The notes below the pieces were generated by a model. That model saw only the letters and a list, made by a program, of their open reading frames with translations, was not told the origin of the DNA and did not search any database. From Dermatophagoides farinae (Eukaryota; Arthropoda; Arachnida; Sarcoptiformes; Pyroglyphidae), in contig NC_134680.1 of the NCBI RefSeq assembly GCF_024713945.1, positions 3,620,001-3,684,000 on the forward strand: a DNA stretch of 64,000 nucleotides, in the 5' to 3' direction. Positions 37,823-52,800 of the stretch are shown piece by piece; the first letter of the stretch is position 1; each line of letters begins with the position of its first letter. Made by a program: the position numbers and the translations under genes.

Positions 37823-40800
37823 TCTGGCATTGGATATATGGAATAAGAATTTACAGAAATTTATATATCTGTTGATTGGAAAAAATTAATTTTCACTAAA
37901 CTGCTACGATCAAACAATCAATAATGGAAAACAATCGAAATACATTAATAACCTATAGTTATAGAAAAATTGAAAATTAATTTTATTCTCAACAAATTTT
38001 ATTGTTGTTGTTGTGGATTAAACATCTATTTATTTTCATTGAAATTTATTTTCACTTATAGAGACAAAAAGATCCAGAAGAATAATTCAACGCCCACATT
38101 TTGTTTTTCCCATTTTTTCCACTTTTTTTCGTGTTGTTGCTATGGTGTATTTGGATTATATTCACTGTGCGTGTGTGTGTGTGTGGAATTCAGAATTTCA
38201 ATTTTTTTTTATTTCCATCATTCTTAATCTTTTATTATCGTTAAAAATTTTCTATGTTTGTTCTATGTTTGTTATCTTCGTCATCATCATTAGTCGTGTT
38301 TTTAGATTTATAACAGCAAAAAAAAAGTTTATAATAGAATTTGCTTGTTTTACATACACACAATCAACATAATGATGATCTTATTTAATCAAAAAAAAAA
38401 AAAAAAAAAAAATTTTTGTTTTGTTTTGTTTCTTGATCATCCGAATCAATATGATTCATCAAATAAACTTCTCACAAACAAATCTCAAAGATAAACTCAT
38501 CATATATGATTTTTTCCAATTTAAAAGAATAAAATAGTTTTAAACAACAAATTGGTCCTGGTATGGCAAAAAATAATTGGAGAATATATCAACAAACAAA
38601 CAAACAAACAAACGTTTATAATAACTAGAATCATATTATCAAAAAAAATAAGAAAAGTTTTTCGTTTCAAATTTCAAGTTTTATTTTTCATTTTTATCAG
38701 AAATATATAAAACATTATCGAAATAACGGCAATCTATCCAAAAATAAAATAAAATAGTAGTGTTGTATGAATGTTATCAGTGTCTTATGATAAATCCTGT
38801 GAAGAATTTTTTTTTTATAATTTTTGAATGAAATTGATTTTCCACTTTTGCATCTGTATGCGTCAATTCTTCTCACGGTTGTTGTTGTCTCTCTCTTAGG
38901 TTCGACAAATGCACACCATACAGATTTACAGCCATAAAGAAACTAAAGAAAAAAATTCTGGAATTTTTTTTTCTTTTTGTTATCATCACCGATTCTGGTT
39001 GTTACTTGTTTTTGTTGTTTACATACGCATATACATCTATTGTCATTGTTATGTAAAATTTTGATGATGGTGATGGAAATGAAGGGGATGTAAATTTTGA
39101 ATTTCAAAGAAAATTCTTGAATGCAATCAGAAAATTACTGTTGTTGTTGTTGTTGTTAAAGAGTAGTGTGTGTGTGTGTGTGTGTGTGTTTATGAATAGA
39201 AATTCAAGAATTTAACTCAACAACAAGGAAATTTTATTTTTTTTATTTTTTTGAAACTTGTGAATTTCTGGTAAATATTTTTTTCGGGAATTTTATATTT
39301 TTAGAAATTTGGAAAAAAAACTCGGAATCTATATCGACCATATGTCTATGTGTGTGTGAATACAATGGTAATCAGGGAAAAAAAATTTCAAATTATAAAA
39401 TTTGAAACTTTTTTCCCTTTTTTCATCACCATCGTTACTATTATCATGTCGTTTTTCCTTCCACAGTTACGCACATCCTTTGCCCTTTTCTGGTTTTTCT
39501 TTTTATCCAATTTTCATTTCCAAATCATTTTTTTCGGTTCGATTTTTTTTCATTAATAATAATAATGATAATATATATGAATATAATGATTTTTCGAAGA
39601 AAAAACGAAGAGTTGAAATCAACCAAGTGGAAAAATGAACAAAATGAATTAGAATACTCAACAAACAAAACTGACATGACGGCAGCCGTAGCTGGTTGGT
39701 CCGGTTATTTGGTCTATTCAATAACCACCATCAAAACAAAAAAGAGAAACCAGAATTACAAAATAGCTGCCAGAAAAAAGGGCCTAAAGGTTTTTTTTCG
39801 CAATTAAATTCATTCAATGAATTGTTCCAACCAATGATGACTATGACAATCACGACGAGTAAATGAAATTGAGAAAAAAAAGAAACCTTGAGATCATCAT
39901 AATAATAGAACAAAGGAAACAAAAACAACAACAATATTGACACCGTTTTTATTTGTTTCTGGTTTTTTTTGGGTCCATTTTCATTTTACCATCAACCCAA
40001 TATATGATATGGCCCATTATTATTAATTTCGTGTTTTCACTAGAATTCATCAACAGAATCTATCATCATCTATTCAATCATTTATTATGGTGATCCATCA
40101 CACACACACATATATATACGGCCGGACAATTACTACGGTTAACATATAAAGATCTAATGACCAACCAACCGTATACAACTCTCTATCCTGTTCTGTTGGA
40201 TTCTCTGTGCTCGAGTGTTATATGAAAACAGAACACAGAATCCATTGTATTTTTCTTTTCCTCTCGATTTTAGTTTAACATGAAGTTCCGGTATTTTTTT
40301 TCCTATTTCTCGGTTCATCGATTTTTGTTTCAATTCATTCATTCATTCCGTTCATTTTTATCGAAGGTAATTTTTTCAGGTTTTTTTCAGTATTTTTCTT
40401 CGGTCATTTTTTTCCAAAACATTCATAAATTACTCATTTATCGAAAAAGAGAATACAAAGTCAAAATCCAACAAAAAAAAAATGGGCGTTCCATTGGGAA
40501 AATTCCGTTTCTCACTCTCTCTATCTCTCGAGTGGATTCTTTCTCATAGGACCATTTTTTGATATTCTATTCCACTTCGGCTACTCCATGTTTTGGACTT
40601 TTTTTTTCTCGCTGGTTTCATACACAGAAAGATATATATACCGTAAACGCAATGAAAACCATATCGATTACGAATGTTTTTATTTTTGATATATTCCAAT
40701 GGATCCTTTCGAACTATGCGCGCTTTTTATTGAAATTTTTCACACGCATGTGCAATACTTCTTCTCAAAAAAAAACTAAAAATTAAGAAAGAGGAGGAGG

Positions 40801-41369
40801 ATACTGATCAAACATAGAACCGGAGTACCGTTTTTTACATCAAAAAAAAAAAAAAAAAAAAAAAATGAAGAGTGAGTAGCAGCATGACGACGTTGATAAT
40901 AAACGGATTTTTATTTCTCCAAATAGAATACCTCTCAATATTGAGAAAGAGAATCATCATCATTTGAGAGAAAAAGATATGGAGAGAGCTGCTCAACAAA
41001 CAAGCAAGATATTATATAGCTTTTCCAAGAAAAAAAAGAAGCAAAAAAACTGAAACCATCTTTGACATGATCATTGAAAACTAACAAACAAACAAACAAA
41101 CCAACCAACCAACCAACCGCCACCACGACCATCGTCGTCATCAAACGAATATTTTGGAATGTGTTTGATAGCGGTGTGTAGCGATATAGCAAGCACCAAA
41201 TGTGTGGCCAAAGTTTTATTTCATATGTTTGTGTGTGTATATCTTTCTGCTAGGGACTTACTAAGTTCAACTTTGGTCAACAAATGATCTTGGGTTACGC
41301 ACCAGATATGCTCTACCAGATCTATATATCTAATATCTATAGATTTCAGAAATTTTAATCAATGCTACT

Positions 41370-41400
<31 letters not shown>

Positions 41401-42069
41401 TGGATTGTATATTGATGACAACACCGACACCCACTTAAAAAAGTGTGTGTTTGCAGCTAGCACTCTCGAAAAATTCTGATTAATTTTTCGTATTGAGCTC
41501 TATGGATCCATAGTGATCATCACCATCATCATCATTACACCAATGATCATCAAATTCAGTTTATTATCATAACCAATGATGATCATTATTGATCATTAAT
41601 TGAATGAATATTAATAATCAAAAATGAATTGATCAAGTTTCGGTTTTTCTTTCTTTTTTGGATTGTTTCATCGAACAACAATTATTAACGAAAACATTAT
41701 TCTGGTGTGTGTATTGCTCATATTTGATTCCAAACAGAAACAAAAACAAAAGATCCAATCATCATCATCATCAAAATCATCTATTTCATCAATCACATAC
41801 ACACCTTTTTGTGTTGACGTTAATCTGGATTGATATCTAAAACACATACACACACCTAATCTTTTGATTATTATCATCATCAACAATAATCCCCACGATA
41901 TCATCATCATCATCATTATTATCATCGAAAAGTGATAAGATACAAATTTCCAAAAAAATAAAAAAAATTGTTCTTGTTTTTATTTTCAATCCAAAAAAAA
42001 CGATACGAGATCCAGTATTATTATTTAATTTAATTTGAAAACGAATCCAACGATAACTAAATAATAACA
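37823..42069. other. Intergenic region upstream of APPL
   Basis: There are 4.2 kb between a minus-strand and a plus-strand gene, so this is divergent promoter space for both. The content is simple repeats: A-runs at 38392-38411 and 40842-40864, (GT)n near 39163-39189 and GATCAT-rich tracts. No coding exon is convincing. A tRNA-like patch at 41248-41320 is discussed under rejected items. Confidence 0.55.
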
Positions 42070-44825
42070 ATGAGATTCATAATAATCAATATGAAAATCA
42101 TAATGATCATCAACATTATCATTGGCTGTTGGTTAGCCGGTCGAGCTTTTGCCTATGTTGAGGTATGTTTCTGTAATATTTATCATTGACCAATTTTATT
42201 TTTTTTTTAGTTTCCAAATTTGGAAACATAGAATTCGATTTAGTATGATTGGCTATAAGCTCTTTTATAGGTGTTTAATCATAAAAATCATCATTATTAT
42301 AAATCATACCGGAATCATATATCAATTTATTCCACCGATTATTATTATAAAACAAGTAATTACTTTATGGTGTGGGTGTGAAAACTCGTCCTTGTCCGAA
42401 ATCCATTCATTCAATGGTCATTCGTTTATCTGGAATATTGGTAACCAGTTATTCATTGACTGTGTATGTGTTTATATATCGTTGTAGCGTAACCAGAAAT
42501 TTCCTATTAATTCAGATTGTCTAACTTTTTTTCATTCATTTTCAAATATAAAATTGGCTTACTGACTGACTGATTGACTGACCATCATCATTGTGTAACA
42601 TTCATTCATGCATTCAACATTGATTCGAATCGAATGATTGTGTCTGGTTTTTGTTTTGTTTTTCTTTTTGTTCGGTTGTTTGATGATTGAATCCGAATTT
42701 TTGCTATAATATATTCTTTGCTATAGATTTATATAAAAGTTCATTTGATATCTTGTCTGTTTGTTTATTTCATTTCCATTTCAATTGGCGTTTTATGTAC
42801 AAAGTTTTAGTTTTTAACAATTCTCTTTCTCTCTCTCTCTCTCTATCTGCATGTATATGTTTGTGTTTGCCTGATATTCATTCAAGTGTGTGTGTGTGTA
42901 TTTAGTTTAAATTAAAATATTACATATACAAATGAATATTTGATCCAAAATGAAGATATATGCAATGATAGGCACAATTTTACTTTTGTTTGTTTGTTTA
43001 TTTATTCATTTTTTAAATACACACATATATGTACAAAGTCATGTATGGTAATAATAATATCTAGGATCAATGTTGAATTTAATGAAAAAATGCATAAAAA
43101 AAACCATGGACATGATGATGATGATGATGATGGTGGAACATTTTAGTAAGAAGGTTAGCAAGCAGCAATACGAAAAATGAATCTAATGTTTTTATCAATC
43201 TACTTTTCCTTATTTGTACAATTCATAATTCGTTATTGTTGTCGTTGTAGTTTTTTGTTTGTTGTTGTTGTTGTTTTAAGTGAAGAAAAACAACTTTTTT
43301 AATTTTGTATGCAATGTTGCCATTTCTGTATATATATATGATATAAGTGTGTTGTACGGCATTTTTCCATTTTCATCATTATATCGCCCACGTTTTTTAA
43401 CTGATGATGATATGTATTTTCCACCACCACATGATTATCATCAGCTCTGTTTTCTTTTTTTTGTGTATGTGTGTGTGTGGTTATCATCATCGTCGTTGTT
43501 GTTGGTTGTTGAATATTAATTTGTGTCCACAGTTGGAAACAAAACATGTTTTTGTGCCGATGTCAATGATGACCAAAAATAGTATGAATATCATCATTGT
43601 CGTTCGTTCGTGCATGCCTTCATTCTTTAGTTTTTTTTTGTCTGTTCTTACGGAATTCAAATTTGTTTGTTTGCTGGAAACATTTAAATAACCTTGTTTT
43701 TTTAAATGTTTGACCCTTTAGTTGTATTTTATGGTGTTAAATCATGTTGTCTAGTTCGTTGATCTATGCTCCTGATAAAAAATATCCTAGCCTAGTAATT
43801 TCAATGTTTGACCAGATAAAATGAAATAAATAGTAAAAAAGAAACACCTGGTGTTCATTTGTGTGTGTGTGTGTGTGTATGTGTTCCAAACCTGAATTTC
43901 TTTATACCGTTTATTCATTTAGTTATGAAAAAAATATCAAATTCAAAGAACCAAAAAAAAATGGCAGCTGACAATCGAGAAAAGACCATCATGGTTATTT
44001 TTTAAATTGTATTTATAATAGTAGCCTCAAGGGTTATCTGATCTTCGTTGTTCATCTGTACATGTGTTGTGAATGGCACTCTGAATTTTAATCGATTTTT
44101 GTTTCTGGTTTTAGTTTTGTTTGGTTCAATGGATTTCGTCATTGTTTCAATTTAGTTGATGGTTTCCTTGGAAGTTTGTTTGTTTGAAATGATTTTGTAT
44201 TGCACGTATTGTATGTTCTCGATTGTTTTTCTGTTTGATGAACATGTTGGAAATGAAACATAAGAATCGAATCAAATGAATGAATTGCATGTCCCAAATG
44301 AAATTTATTGTATTTTTTTTCTTTTCATTCCTGAAAACAATTCTTCTTACTCTACATTAGAAACATATTAAGAATATATATCAACAATAATAAAAACCAG
44401 TTGAGAATTAGAAAAGAAAATTTGGAAATTGAAATGAACCAATTTTAATGATGATGATGATGATGATGACGTCTTTTTCACCCAAAAGGAATTTTTTCTT
44501 TGAGTGAAAGAGAAAATAATAAAATTTTATTCCAATAAATTTTTGTTGTTGTTTTTGTATCCGGGACATTTCGACAATCGACGGCAACACGAAATTCAAT
44601 GGAACTCAATTTGCGAAATGGATTTCTAGTTTTATTTATTATTGTTTTTTTTTTGATAAGCTCTGTGATAAAGTTGTTGTATAAAAAAAATAAGTGAATA
44701 TAGCCGATAGGCAGAAAATTGAAAACTCAAAATAAAATAAAAAATGATGATGACAATATGTTAAATAGTTCTGTCTCTTTCTCTGGAATTCCAAGGATGA
44801 TAAAGTCCAGACTTTGATATTACTT

Positions 44826-44856
<31 letters not shown>

Positions 44857-47800
44857 ATTTTTGATTTTGTTGCTATTGTTGAACGAATAAAAATAGAATC
44901 ACAAATATTAACGAGAAAATTCTGGAACAATATCAGAAAAAAACACTAACAAGAGATAATAAATAATGATTATGATGATGATCAAAGTGAGTATGCAAAC
45001 GAATCATAATAAATGAAACATAAAGAATATATATATGTAAAATCAATCGAGAGAAAAAAGTTTTCTTTTTTTTTTTTGAACACACACACGACAAACAAAT
45101 AAACGATATAAATCAATCGAATAAAGCTAAACACATCATCAACAACGGCTACTGTGAAAGAAGAAAAGAATAGAAGGAAAAAAAACAATTCTATGAAAAG
45201 AAAAAAAATCACACACACACACACACATATCCTTTTATCATCATCATTATCATAAGTGGTGGTGGTTTGTTTTTTTTTTTTTTTTTTTGGTGTTTTTTTC
45301 CGAAATATAAAAAACTTGTCATCATGTGTGTATTATTACATTTAGTTTGGCCAAACATACACAATTATAATAATGATCTTGCGGCTTGAATCATGAATGA
45401 TAAATGATGTTTAAACATTATTCTGTAGTATATTATATTCACTAAAATGTTTTATATAACGCTCCACTCTATTCATAATTATAATAATTTTTTTTGGATT
45501 AAAAACGATTATCATCATCTTGAATCAAACCATCCTGAAATTAAAATTGGATTCGTTTTTATTCATCATATTATATTGATTTAAATGAGAATATATATTT
45601 TCAGCTTAATTAGATGTACGTTTTCATTCACCATTCATTATGTCTTGGTTATATTTCTTTATTTAGCATTTTTGTTTGTCTTTGTCCATATTTTTTTTTC
45701 ATCATCAATTTTTTTTTCTTGACCGAAAACAAATCCAAAACGAATGTATATGAATGACGTATTTTTGTATTCTGGATTCATATTCTGGAGACGACGTCGT
45801 TCTACGCGATGAAATGATGAATAGATTCATTCCATACGTTTCTTGTTTCATTTCAGATGGGAGCGGTGGTGGTGGATCACAGAAAAAACCAATTTTTCCG
45901 CTCGGAATCAAAAAAAAAAAAAAAAAAACAGAATCCCACCCCCAATTCGAACTTGCCGAAATCAGTCAGAATGATTCTTTGACAACAAACTTTGGTGTGA
46001 GATAAAGTAATAGAAAAAAAAACTTTAGTGGTGGTAGTGTTTTCTCTCTCTTTCTGAACCAGAACAAGGTTTTTTTCATACATTTATTCCATTGCTTGAT
46101 GAACATATAATCAGAAATATGGAACACAAATTTATAAAGGCAAATACTTTATATGCTATATATCACATTTTTTTCGTCTACTTTATTCGGTGAATCCAAT
46201 ATATATAGCCATTCTGATATTTATATATTGGAGGACCTGATTTATTTATATGAACTTTTCTCATACACATATAAATGACAATGACGATGGCTGCTGTTTC
46301 CATTATGATGATCTTCGAAACATTTGGAACAAATACATATACATAGACAGTGAATGGAAAGAGAGGATAGTCTCTGGTCATGTGTTTTTTTTTTTGTTTG
46401 AATCGAATAGATTTTTTGTGCATTCATCGCACACACACACACTGATTGTACTTTCAAAGCTTTTTAACCAAGGAGATGTTTTTCACTTATCGAACTTATT
46501 GTATAACTCTCTCTCATTCTAATACTCTTTTGTCTGTCCAACACTAAGAAATTCTTTGGAGAATTCATTTTGGTTTTCATACACATATACATTGGGCCCA
46601 TCGAACTATCCATTGTGTGTATGTGTATGTTCGTTTGAATGTCATAAATTGTTATTGAAATCTTGGCCACGAAAAAAAAAAATTCTCGGTGACATTAATG
46701 AGAAAATGGCAAAAAAAAGACTTTTTTTACTTGAAACTAACTAAGAATGATGAAAATATAATATAGTGTGGTCGCAGTAGTAGTAGTAGTAGTATTAACA
46801 ATATTGGAATTCTAACACATCCCACAGAGTGGGGGAAAATAAAAAAAAAATTCCCATACTTTTTTCATCAAAAAATTGGCTGATTTTCTTTTTCCAAAGA
46901 ATTTCTTTTCACACATTTTATTTCAAGGATGATGACAAGTTTTATTAGCAATTTATTACAAATTATTATTATATTACCGGTCATCCGCAATGATGATGAC
47001 GATTATGATTAAAGTTGTCAAAAAAAAGAGAATTTTTTCTCTCCCTTTTATTTGAAATGAATTCATTCATATGTCAAATTTTCATTTTTTTCATTTGTTT
47101 TGGTTTATTTGCTTTCTTTTCATTTCACTGGACTTTGATATTATTTTAGGCATTAGCAGCTAATCTTGATACGGCCCAATTAGGACATTTTCAACCAATG
47201 GTTGCCATATTATGTGGCCATGGTAAATACCATAATCAATTTCTGAATGAAGATAATAAATGGATATCCGATATGGATTCAAGAGCTGTTTGTACGAAAA
47301 ATACATTGGAAATATTGGAATATTGTCGAAAGGTAATTATTGATTGATTGAATGTTCATTTCAATCTTTTTTCTTTTTTTTCATGACAACGATGCAACCA
47401 AACAATGTTGTCATCGTTGTCGTGACAATTGTGATAACATTCGGATTTTCTCATAATCATTTTTTGTTTATCTATTTGTTTGTTTTTTATTTTATTGTCA
47501 TTCGTGTTTGTCATATGGATATATAAATGTCATTTCAACATTCATATATACTTATACTATAGGTATATCCGAAAAAAGATATTCGTAATATTGTCGAATC
47601 GAACAAATATTATCGTATTGAATGGTGTAAGATTGGCCAAACGAAATGTAAAACGAAACACTATGTAAAGCCTTATCGATGTTTGGAGGGAAGCTTTCAA
47701 AGTGATGCATTATTGGTACCAGAACATTGTGTCTTCGATCATATACATAATAAAAGTTTATGCCAGAATTCACAATATTGGAATCATACAGCAATAATTA

Positions 47801-49822
47801 GTTGCTCGATAAGAAATATGAAATTACAAAGCTATGCAATGCTTTTACCATGTGGTGTTGGCATATTTTCCGGTGTAGAATTTGTTTGTTGCCCACATTC
47901 ATCATCATCATTATCGTCCATGAATCATGCAACCGCCGCTGCTGCAGCATCCAATATTCATGTATCTGGATCCAACACAGATTATTGGTCAAAGAAACAT
48001 AATAATGTAGCTCAAAATCAAATGGATGAAATGAGCGATGATACTGTTAGCAATAATAATAATAATAGAAAATCTGATGATCTATATAATGATGAATCAG
48101 ATTCATCGGATGAAGATCAAAATGGCGGCGATAATATTAATAATGATGATAATAATAATAATAATAATGGTGATGCTGGCCAAGATGATGATTATTATGA
48201 TGATGATTTCGATGATGATAGTGATGTTGAAGATATGCCAGCATCACCAAGCACAACAACAACGACAACTACCACCACTACTACGACAACAACAACCGAA
48301 ACACCGATAAAATATTATCTAAGTCATTTTAATTCGCAAAAAGAACATCAAGCATTCAAAGATGCTCAAAAGGCATTAGATGATGATCATAAATCAAAGG
48401 TTACAAAGGTAAGTTACCATCACTTTTACATGAAAACAATAAATTTTAATTTCATGATTATAATAAATTGTCATGTCATGGCCATTCTAGGTAATGAAAG
48501 AATGGAGCGAATTAGAGGAACGATATCAAGAGATGCATAACAAAGATACGAAAAAAGCTGATGAATTCAAAAAACGAATGACGAATCGTTTCCAGAAAAC
48601 GGTCGAAGCTCTTGAAGAAGAAAGCTCGGCTGAAAAACGACAAATCATTTCGATGCATCAACAACGAGTGATGTCGATCATTAATATGCGTAAAAAATCT
48701 GCAATGGATTGTTATACACAATCATTGGATGAAATCATACCGAAATCGAAAAGGATCGAAAAATGTTTGAAAAAATTGCTGCGTGCATTAGAGAAGGATC
48801 GAATGCATACATTACATCATTATAAACATTTATTAAATTCATTCACTAAACAAGCATTGAAAGATAAGAAAGCTATTTTAGATCATCTAACTGATCTGAT
48901 TAAAATGGCCAATCAAAGTATTCAGATGTTGGATCGTGTAGCAACTGTTGCCGATAAAATTAAATTCCGTATGATTGCTTATTGGCATAATTTACGTGGC
49001 GTTCCAATAGAGCAAACAATTTCACATGAAACCGAACTTAACATCATGAATCGTTATGAAGAAGAAGTTGCACAAAAACAAATTGAACGTGAACGACAAA
49101 AAAGCTTAGAAGAATTGAATCGTGAACAGAAAGAATTGGATGAACAAGAACAACGTCAGAATAGTGAAGCATTAAAAAGCTCACAACAGCAGCAAAGTAA
49201 ATCAAATTCCGATCAATATGATCCTGAATCGATGGAAGATGAGAAAACATCCGCTCAAACATCGGATGATGAAAATGTTAATGATTCAATATCATCATCA
49301 TCATCATCAAGTTCTTCGACAACTAAATCAACATTGATTACAACATCAACATCAACATTGTCACCAAATGTCGATGATTTTTGGAGCCAAGAAGATCCTG
49401 AATCAAATGAAATAAATCGGGTTGCCCATTCAAATCAACCTCTTTATATACAAAGCCAATCATTCCATCACAATGAACCGGTAAATTGAATAATAATTTG
49501 CATTAAATTTCTGTTAAATTGTTTTTTTAAATAATTTCTATTCATATTATAGAGTTTTTCATTGAAACGTGAACATTATCATTCAAAAATGAAATGGAAT
49601 GGAAGTGTATATCTAACATTGGCATTTGCCGGCATCGCTTTGTTAACGGCAACAATCGTTGGTGTCGTATTATTACGTAAACACACACAAACATCGCCAC
49701 ACAGTCAAGGTTTTATTGAAGTAAATCAGGCGGCAACGCCCGAAGAAAAACATGTTATTAATATGCAAATCAATGGCTATGAAAATCCAACATTTAGATA
49801 TTTTGAAACACAAGAAGATTAA
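42070..49822 (+). CDS. APPL: Amyloid precursor protein homologue (APPL)
   Basis: Type I membrane protein of the APP family, acting in neuronal adhesion, axonal transport and signalling. Five exons are inferred, all phase 0: 42070-42162, 47150-47332, 47563-48408, 48491-49480 and 49553-49822, for 793 residues. Exon 1 encodes only the signal peptide (to AYVE); human APP exon 1 also ends at the signal peptide. The E1 growth-factor-like and copper-binding domains cover about 32-205 (ILCGHG, VYPKKDI, PYRCLEGSFQSDALLVPEHC, MLLPCG, GVEFVCCP). A D/N-rich acidic region and a Thr-run follow. E2 begins VMKEWSELEERYQ (about 375-560). The transmembrane helix is VYLTLAFAGIALLTATIVGVV, and the tail is TPEEKHVINMQINGYENPTF. 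No Kunitz domain or recognisable A-beta sequence is seen. The tail has NPTF where others have NPTY. Confidence 0.95.
42163..47149 (+). other. First intron of APPL, 5.0 kb
   Basis: The intron is bounded by GAG|GTATGT and TTATTTTAG|GCA and is 30 or more times longer than the other introns in the window. It holds simple repeats ((CT)n near 42824-42844, (GT)n near 43860-43880, (GAT)n near 44448-44470, T-runs near 45270-45289) and no supported exon. Long first introns also mark vertebrate APP and are plausible enhancer space. Confidence 0.8.
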
Positions 49823-52800
49823 TTCTTCTATATACTTATAAAATCATCATCATATAATTATTAATATTATCGATCCGATCTATATTATAATAGAATACAC
49901 CAAACACATTTATATCACCAACACATAACAACACATATATACAGAATAATACCAGTGTTTAATTTTGAATGATATTCCGGATTCATTCTTGATCACTATC
50001 ATCTCATTATCATAGTCATCATCATCATCATCATAATTATTATCATTGAACCAAATTATTATTATTTCTCCATCTTCTTCATCCGGTTTCTATTCTTTTT
50101 TTTTTTTTTTGCTCTCCAAATCACAATATTAAAATTATCATCTATTCAAAATTACACAGAATCACACATCCCCATATATTAGTAGTAAAATCTAGACCAT
50201 CGATCTTATTCCGATCAGCTTCTCTCTAAATCATTTCTTCTTCTATAAACCATCTTCAAACTATGTTTCCCAATGATTTTCTTTCAGTTTTTTTTTTGAT
50301 TTATTCGTTTGTATGTTTGTGTGTGTGTGTGTTTTTCTTGTACATTTTTTTGCGGTTGTTTGTTTTTCCTCTTCGAGTGTGCATCCATGGGTGTGTGTGT
50401 GTTGATTGAAAGAACAGCGAAAACAAAACGAAATTCATGTATCATATCTTCAATTATTATTCTGTTTTCTGTTGTTCAATTTCCACTTACCTATCTCCTT
50501 TTTATTTTTTTTCCTATTCCTCCCGATTGTTCATTCGTATGAAAACTGAGACAAACTGACACACATTTACTGAATATTCTTACATTACCTTAAAATGAAG
50601 AAATTAATACATCTGATATGATATGATAAATCGATGAACAACCCAAAAAAAATGGCAGCAAATTTCCATTAACATCATCATCAATACCATGTTATATCCA
50701 ATATAGAAACATTCGTTTCGTTTCATTTCAAAATGAACACTTGAAATCGTAACTTACAATATGTGAATACAACAACCACCATATAGTATCGAAATATGAG
50801 AATTCAATATTTTCCATCATACAAAAAACATCCGAGACATCATACAGTATTATTCGTCATTTCAGCTCCCATCATCATTATTATTGTTATTTGGATCGAT
50901 AAGATGTCCGGATGAATTTTTGTTTTGTTTTCTGTCTTTCCATGAAATTGACACTTACCGATTATAACCAACATAAACATCAATGTAGAATGAAGGAATA
51001 TTGAAGAAAATCGGATCAAAAAAATGTTCATCTCATAACACTCGATGATATCGATCAATTATTATTGGTTTTAAAAGATTAATTTCCTTATTTCATTCAA
51101 TTGGTGATTGTAAACATATGTGTGTGTTTGTGTCAATTATTCACCTTATTATCATTTTTCTATTATCTTTCTTCTGCTGCTTATATATTTGTTTCTTATC
51201 GATTTACCGAATTCGAATCAGAAATTCTTTACATCCAATATATTACAGTATTATAATATGGTGAAACCCTAATTCAATCAAAACATCTTATGATGATAAA
51301 CGATATTATTTTAGCCCGAAATTCTCTTCCGTCTATCATAATCATCATCATCAACGATAGCAACAACAACAGTAACATCATAGGAAATAGACATATCGAT
51401 TCAAAAGATGGCCATCATCATCACGAAAATAAATTTTATATAGCTTCCTACCTACACACGCAAGGCAGACATTCGAATCCATAGAAAAACATCATCATCA
51501 TCAACAACAAAAAAGCCCGTCAAAGGAGAAACAAAAAATAAATAACTAAAACTATGGACCAAATAATTATGAACCAATCATTTCATACAGATAAAACCAG
51601 ACAGACGATTCATCAGAATTCTTTAGAATCAATCATCAATGATTATGATGATGAACACACAAATAAGAATGAAGCGTATTTTTTCAACAAAAAAAAATTC
51701 TTATTTCATTGAATTTTCGGATTCTCTCTCATAGCAGAAACACACACACTGTTATAATCAGAAAACTTTCTTTTTTCTTTATATTTAATGTATTTCATTT
51801 GAAAAACTAATGCTGCTGAATTGGAAAAAAATTATCTTGTTATCATCATCAAAATGTGAAGAAATGTGGAAACAAAAAAAAAAAAAAAAAATTCAAAATT
51901 AATGTTGTTGAATGAATGAATTTTTCTTTCTTCGTTCTATCATTTCACATTCTAAGTTTTGCTGATTTTTTTTCACTTAATTTTTGTTACTGTTAGTTCA
52001 ATTTTATTTGGTCACTTATTATTTGAATTCTTTTCAATTCACTTCAATAATTATTTGATTTATAAATTCTGTGCCATAGGCTTTTCTGCTGCTATACATG
52101 TGTTTTTGCTTATTTTTTTTCATTCAATTTATTTTTGATTTACCATTTTTCATTTCTTTTGGTTCAATTAAATTCTGTACGTCAATGTGGGGGGACCACC
52201 AACAATCGACAAAATCGATTTGACTAAACCCTATGGATCGATTCCATGTTATAAATTGATTGATTCGATTTTTTTCTCTCTCTCACTCTCTCGCTCTCCC
52301 TGTCGGCTATATGATAAAAAAAACTATTATGATAAAGTAATAATACATACTTATATTGTAACAATGACAACAACAAACAAACGTAATTATGATTAAAAGG
52401 ATCGATTTTTTTCTGTCCAACAACGACAACAAAAATTTTTTTTTACATAAAAACATAACAAACACACACACACATAAACGGAATTCCATTTCGGAACAAA
52501 AACGATAGAAATTCTGATTAATTAAATTTGAATTTGTTCTCTTCCTCCTTCTTCTTTATCATTATTACTATTATTATTCCATAACGAAACAAATGAAAAC
52601 TAATCTTTGGCCAACAATTGATGAATCTAATAAATAAAATTCATAACAACGTTACACATGGTTATATAACACGAAACCAATCTCTCCCTTTCCTGTTTTT
52701 TTTTGGAAATAAACAAAAAATGCCTATCTAAAACAACAACAGCAAATGATAAGCAGTAGAATTTGCATGTGTGTGTGTGTGTGTGTTTGTACGTTTTCCC

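Noticed and set aside
41248-41320. tRNA-like patch on the minus strand (CTGGTAGAGCATATCTGG, resembling an A box)
   Set aside because: The acceptor stem has no 5' partner, the anticodon stem does not pair well, and the B-box position reads AAGTTGAACTT in place of GGTTCGA. At best an old tRNA-derived relic.
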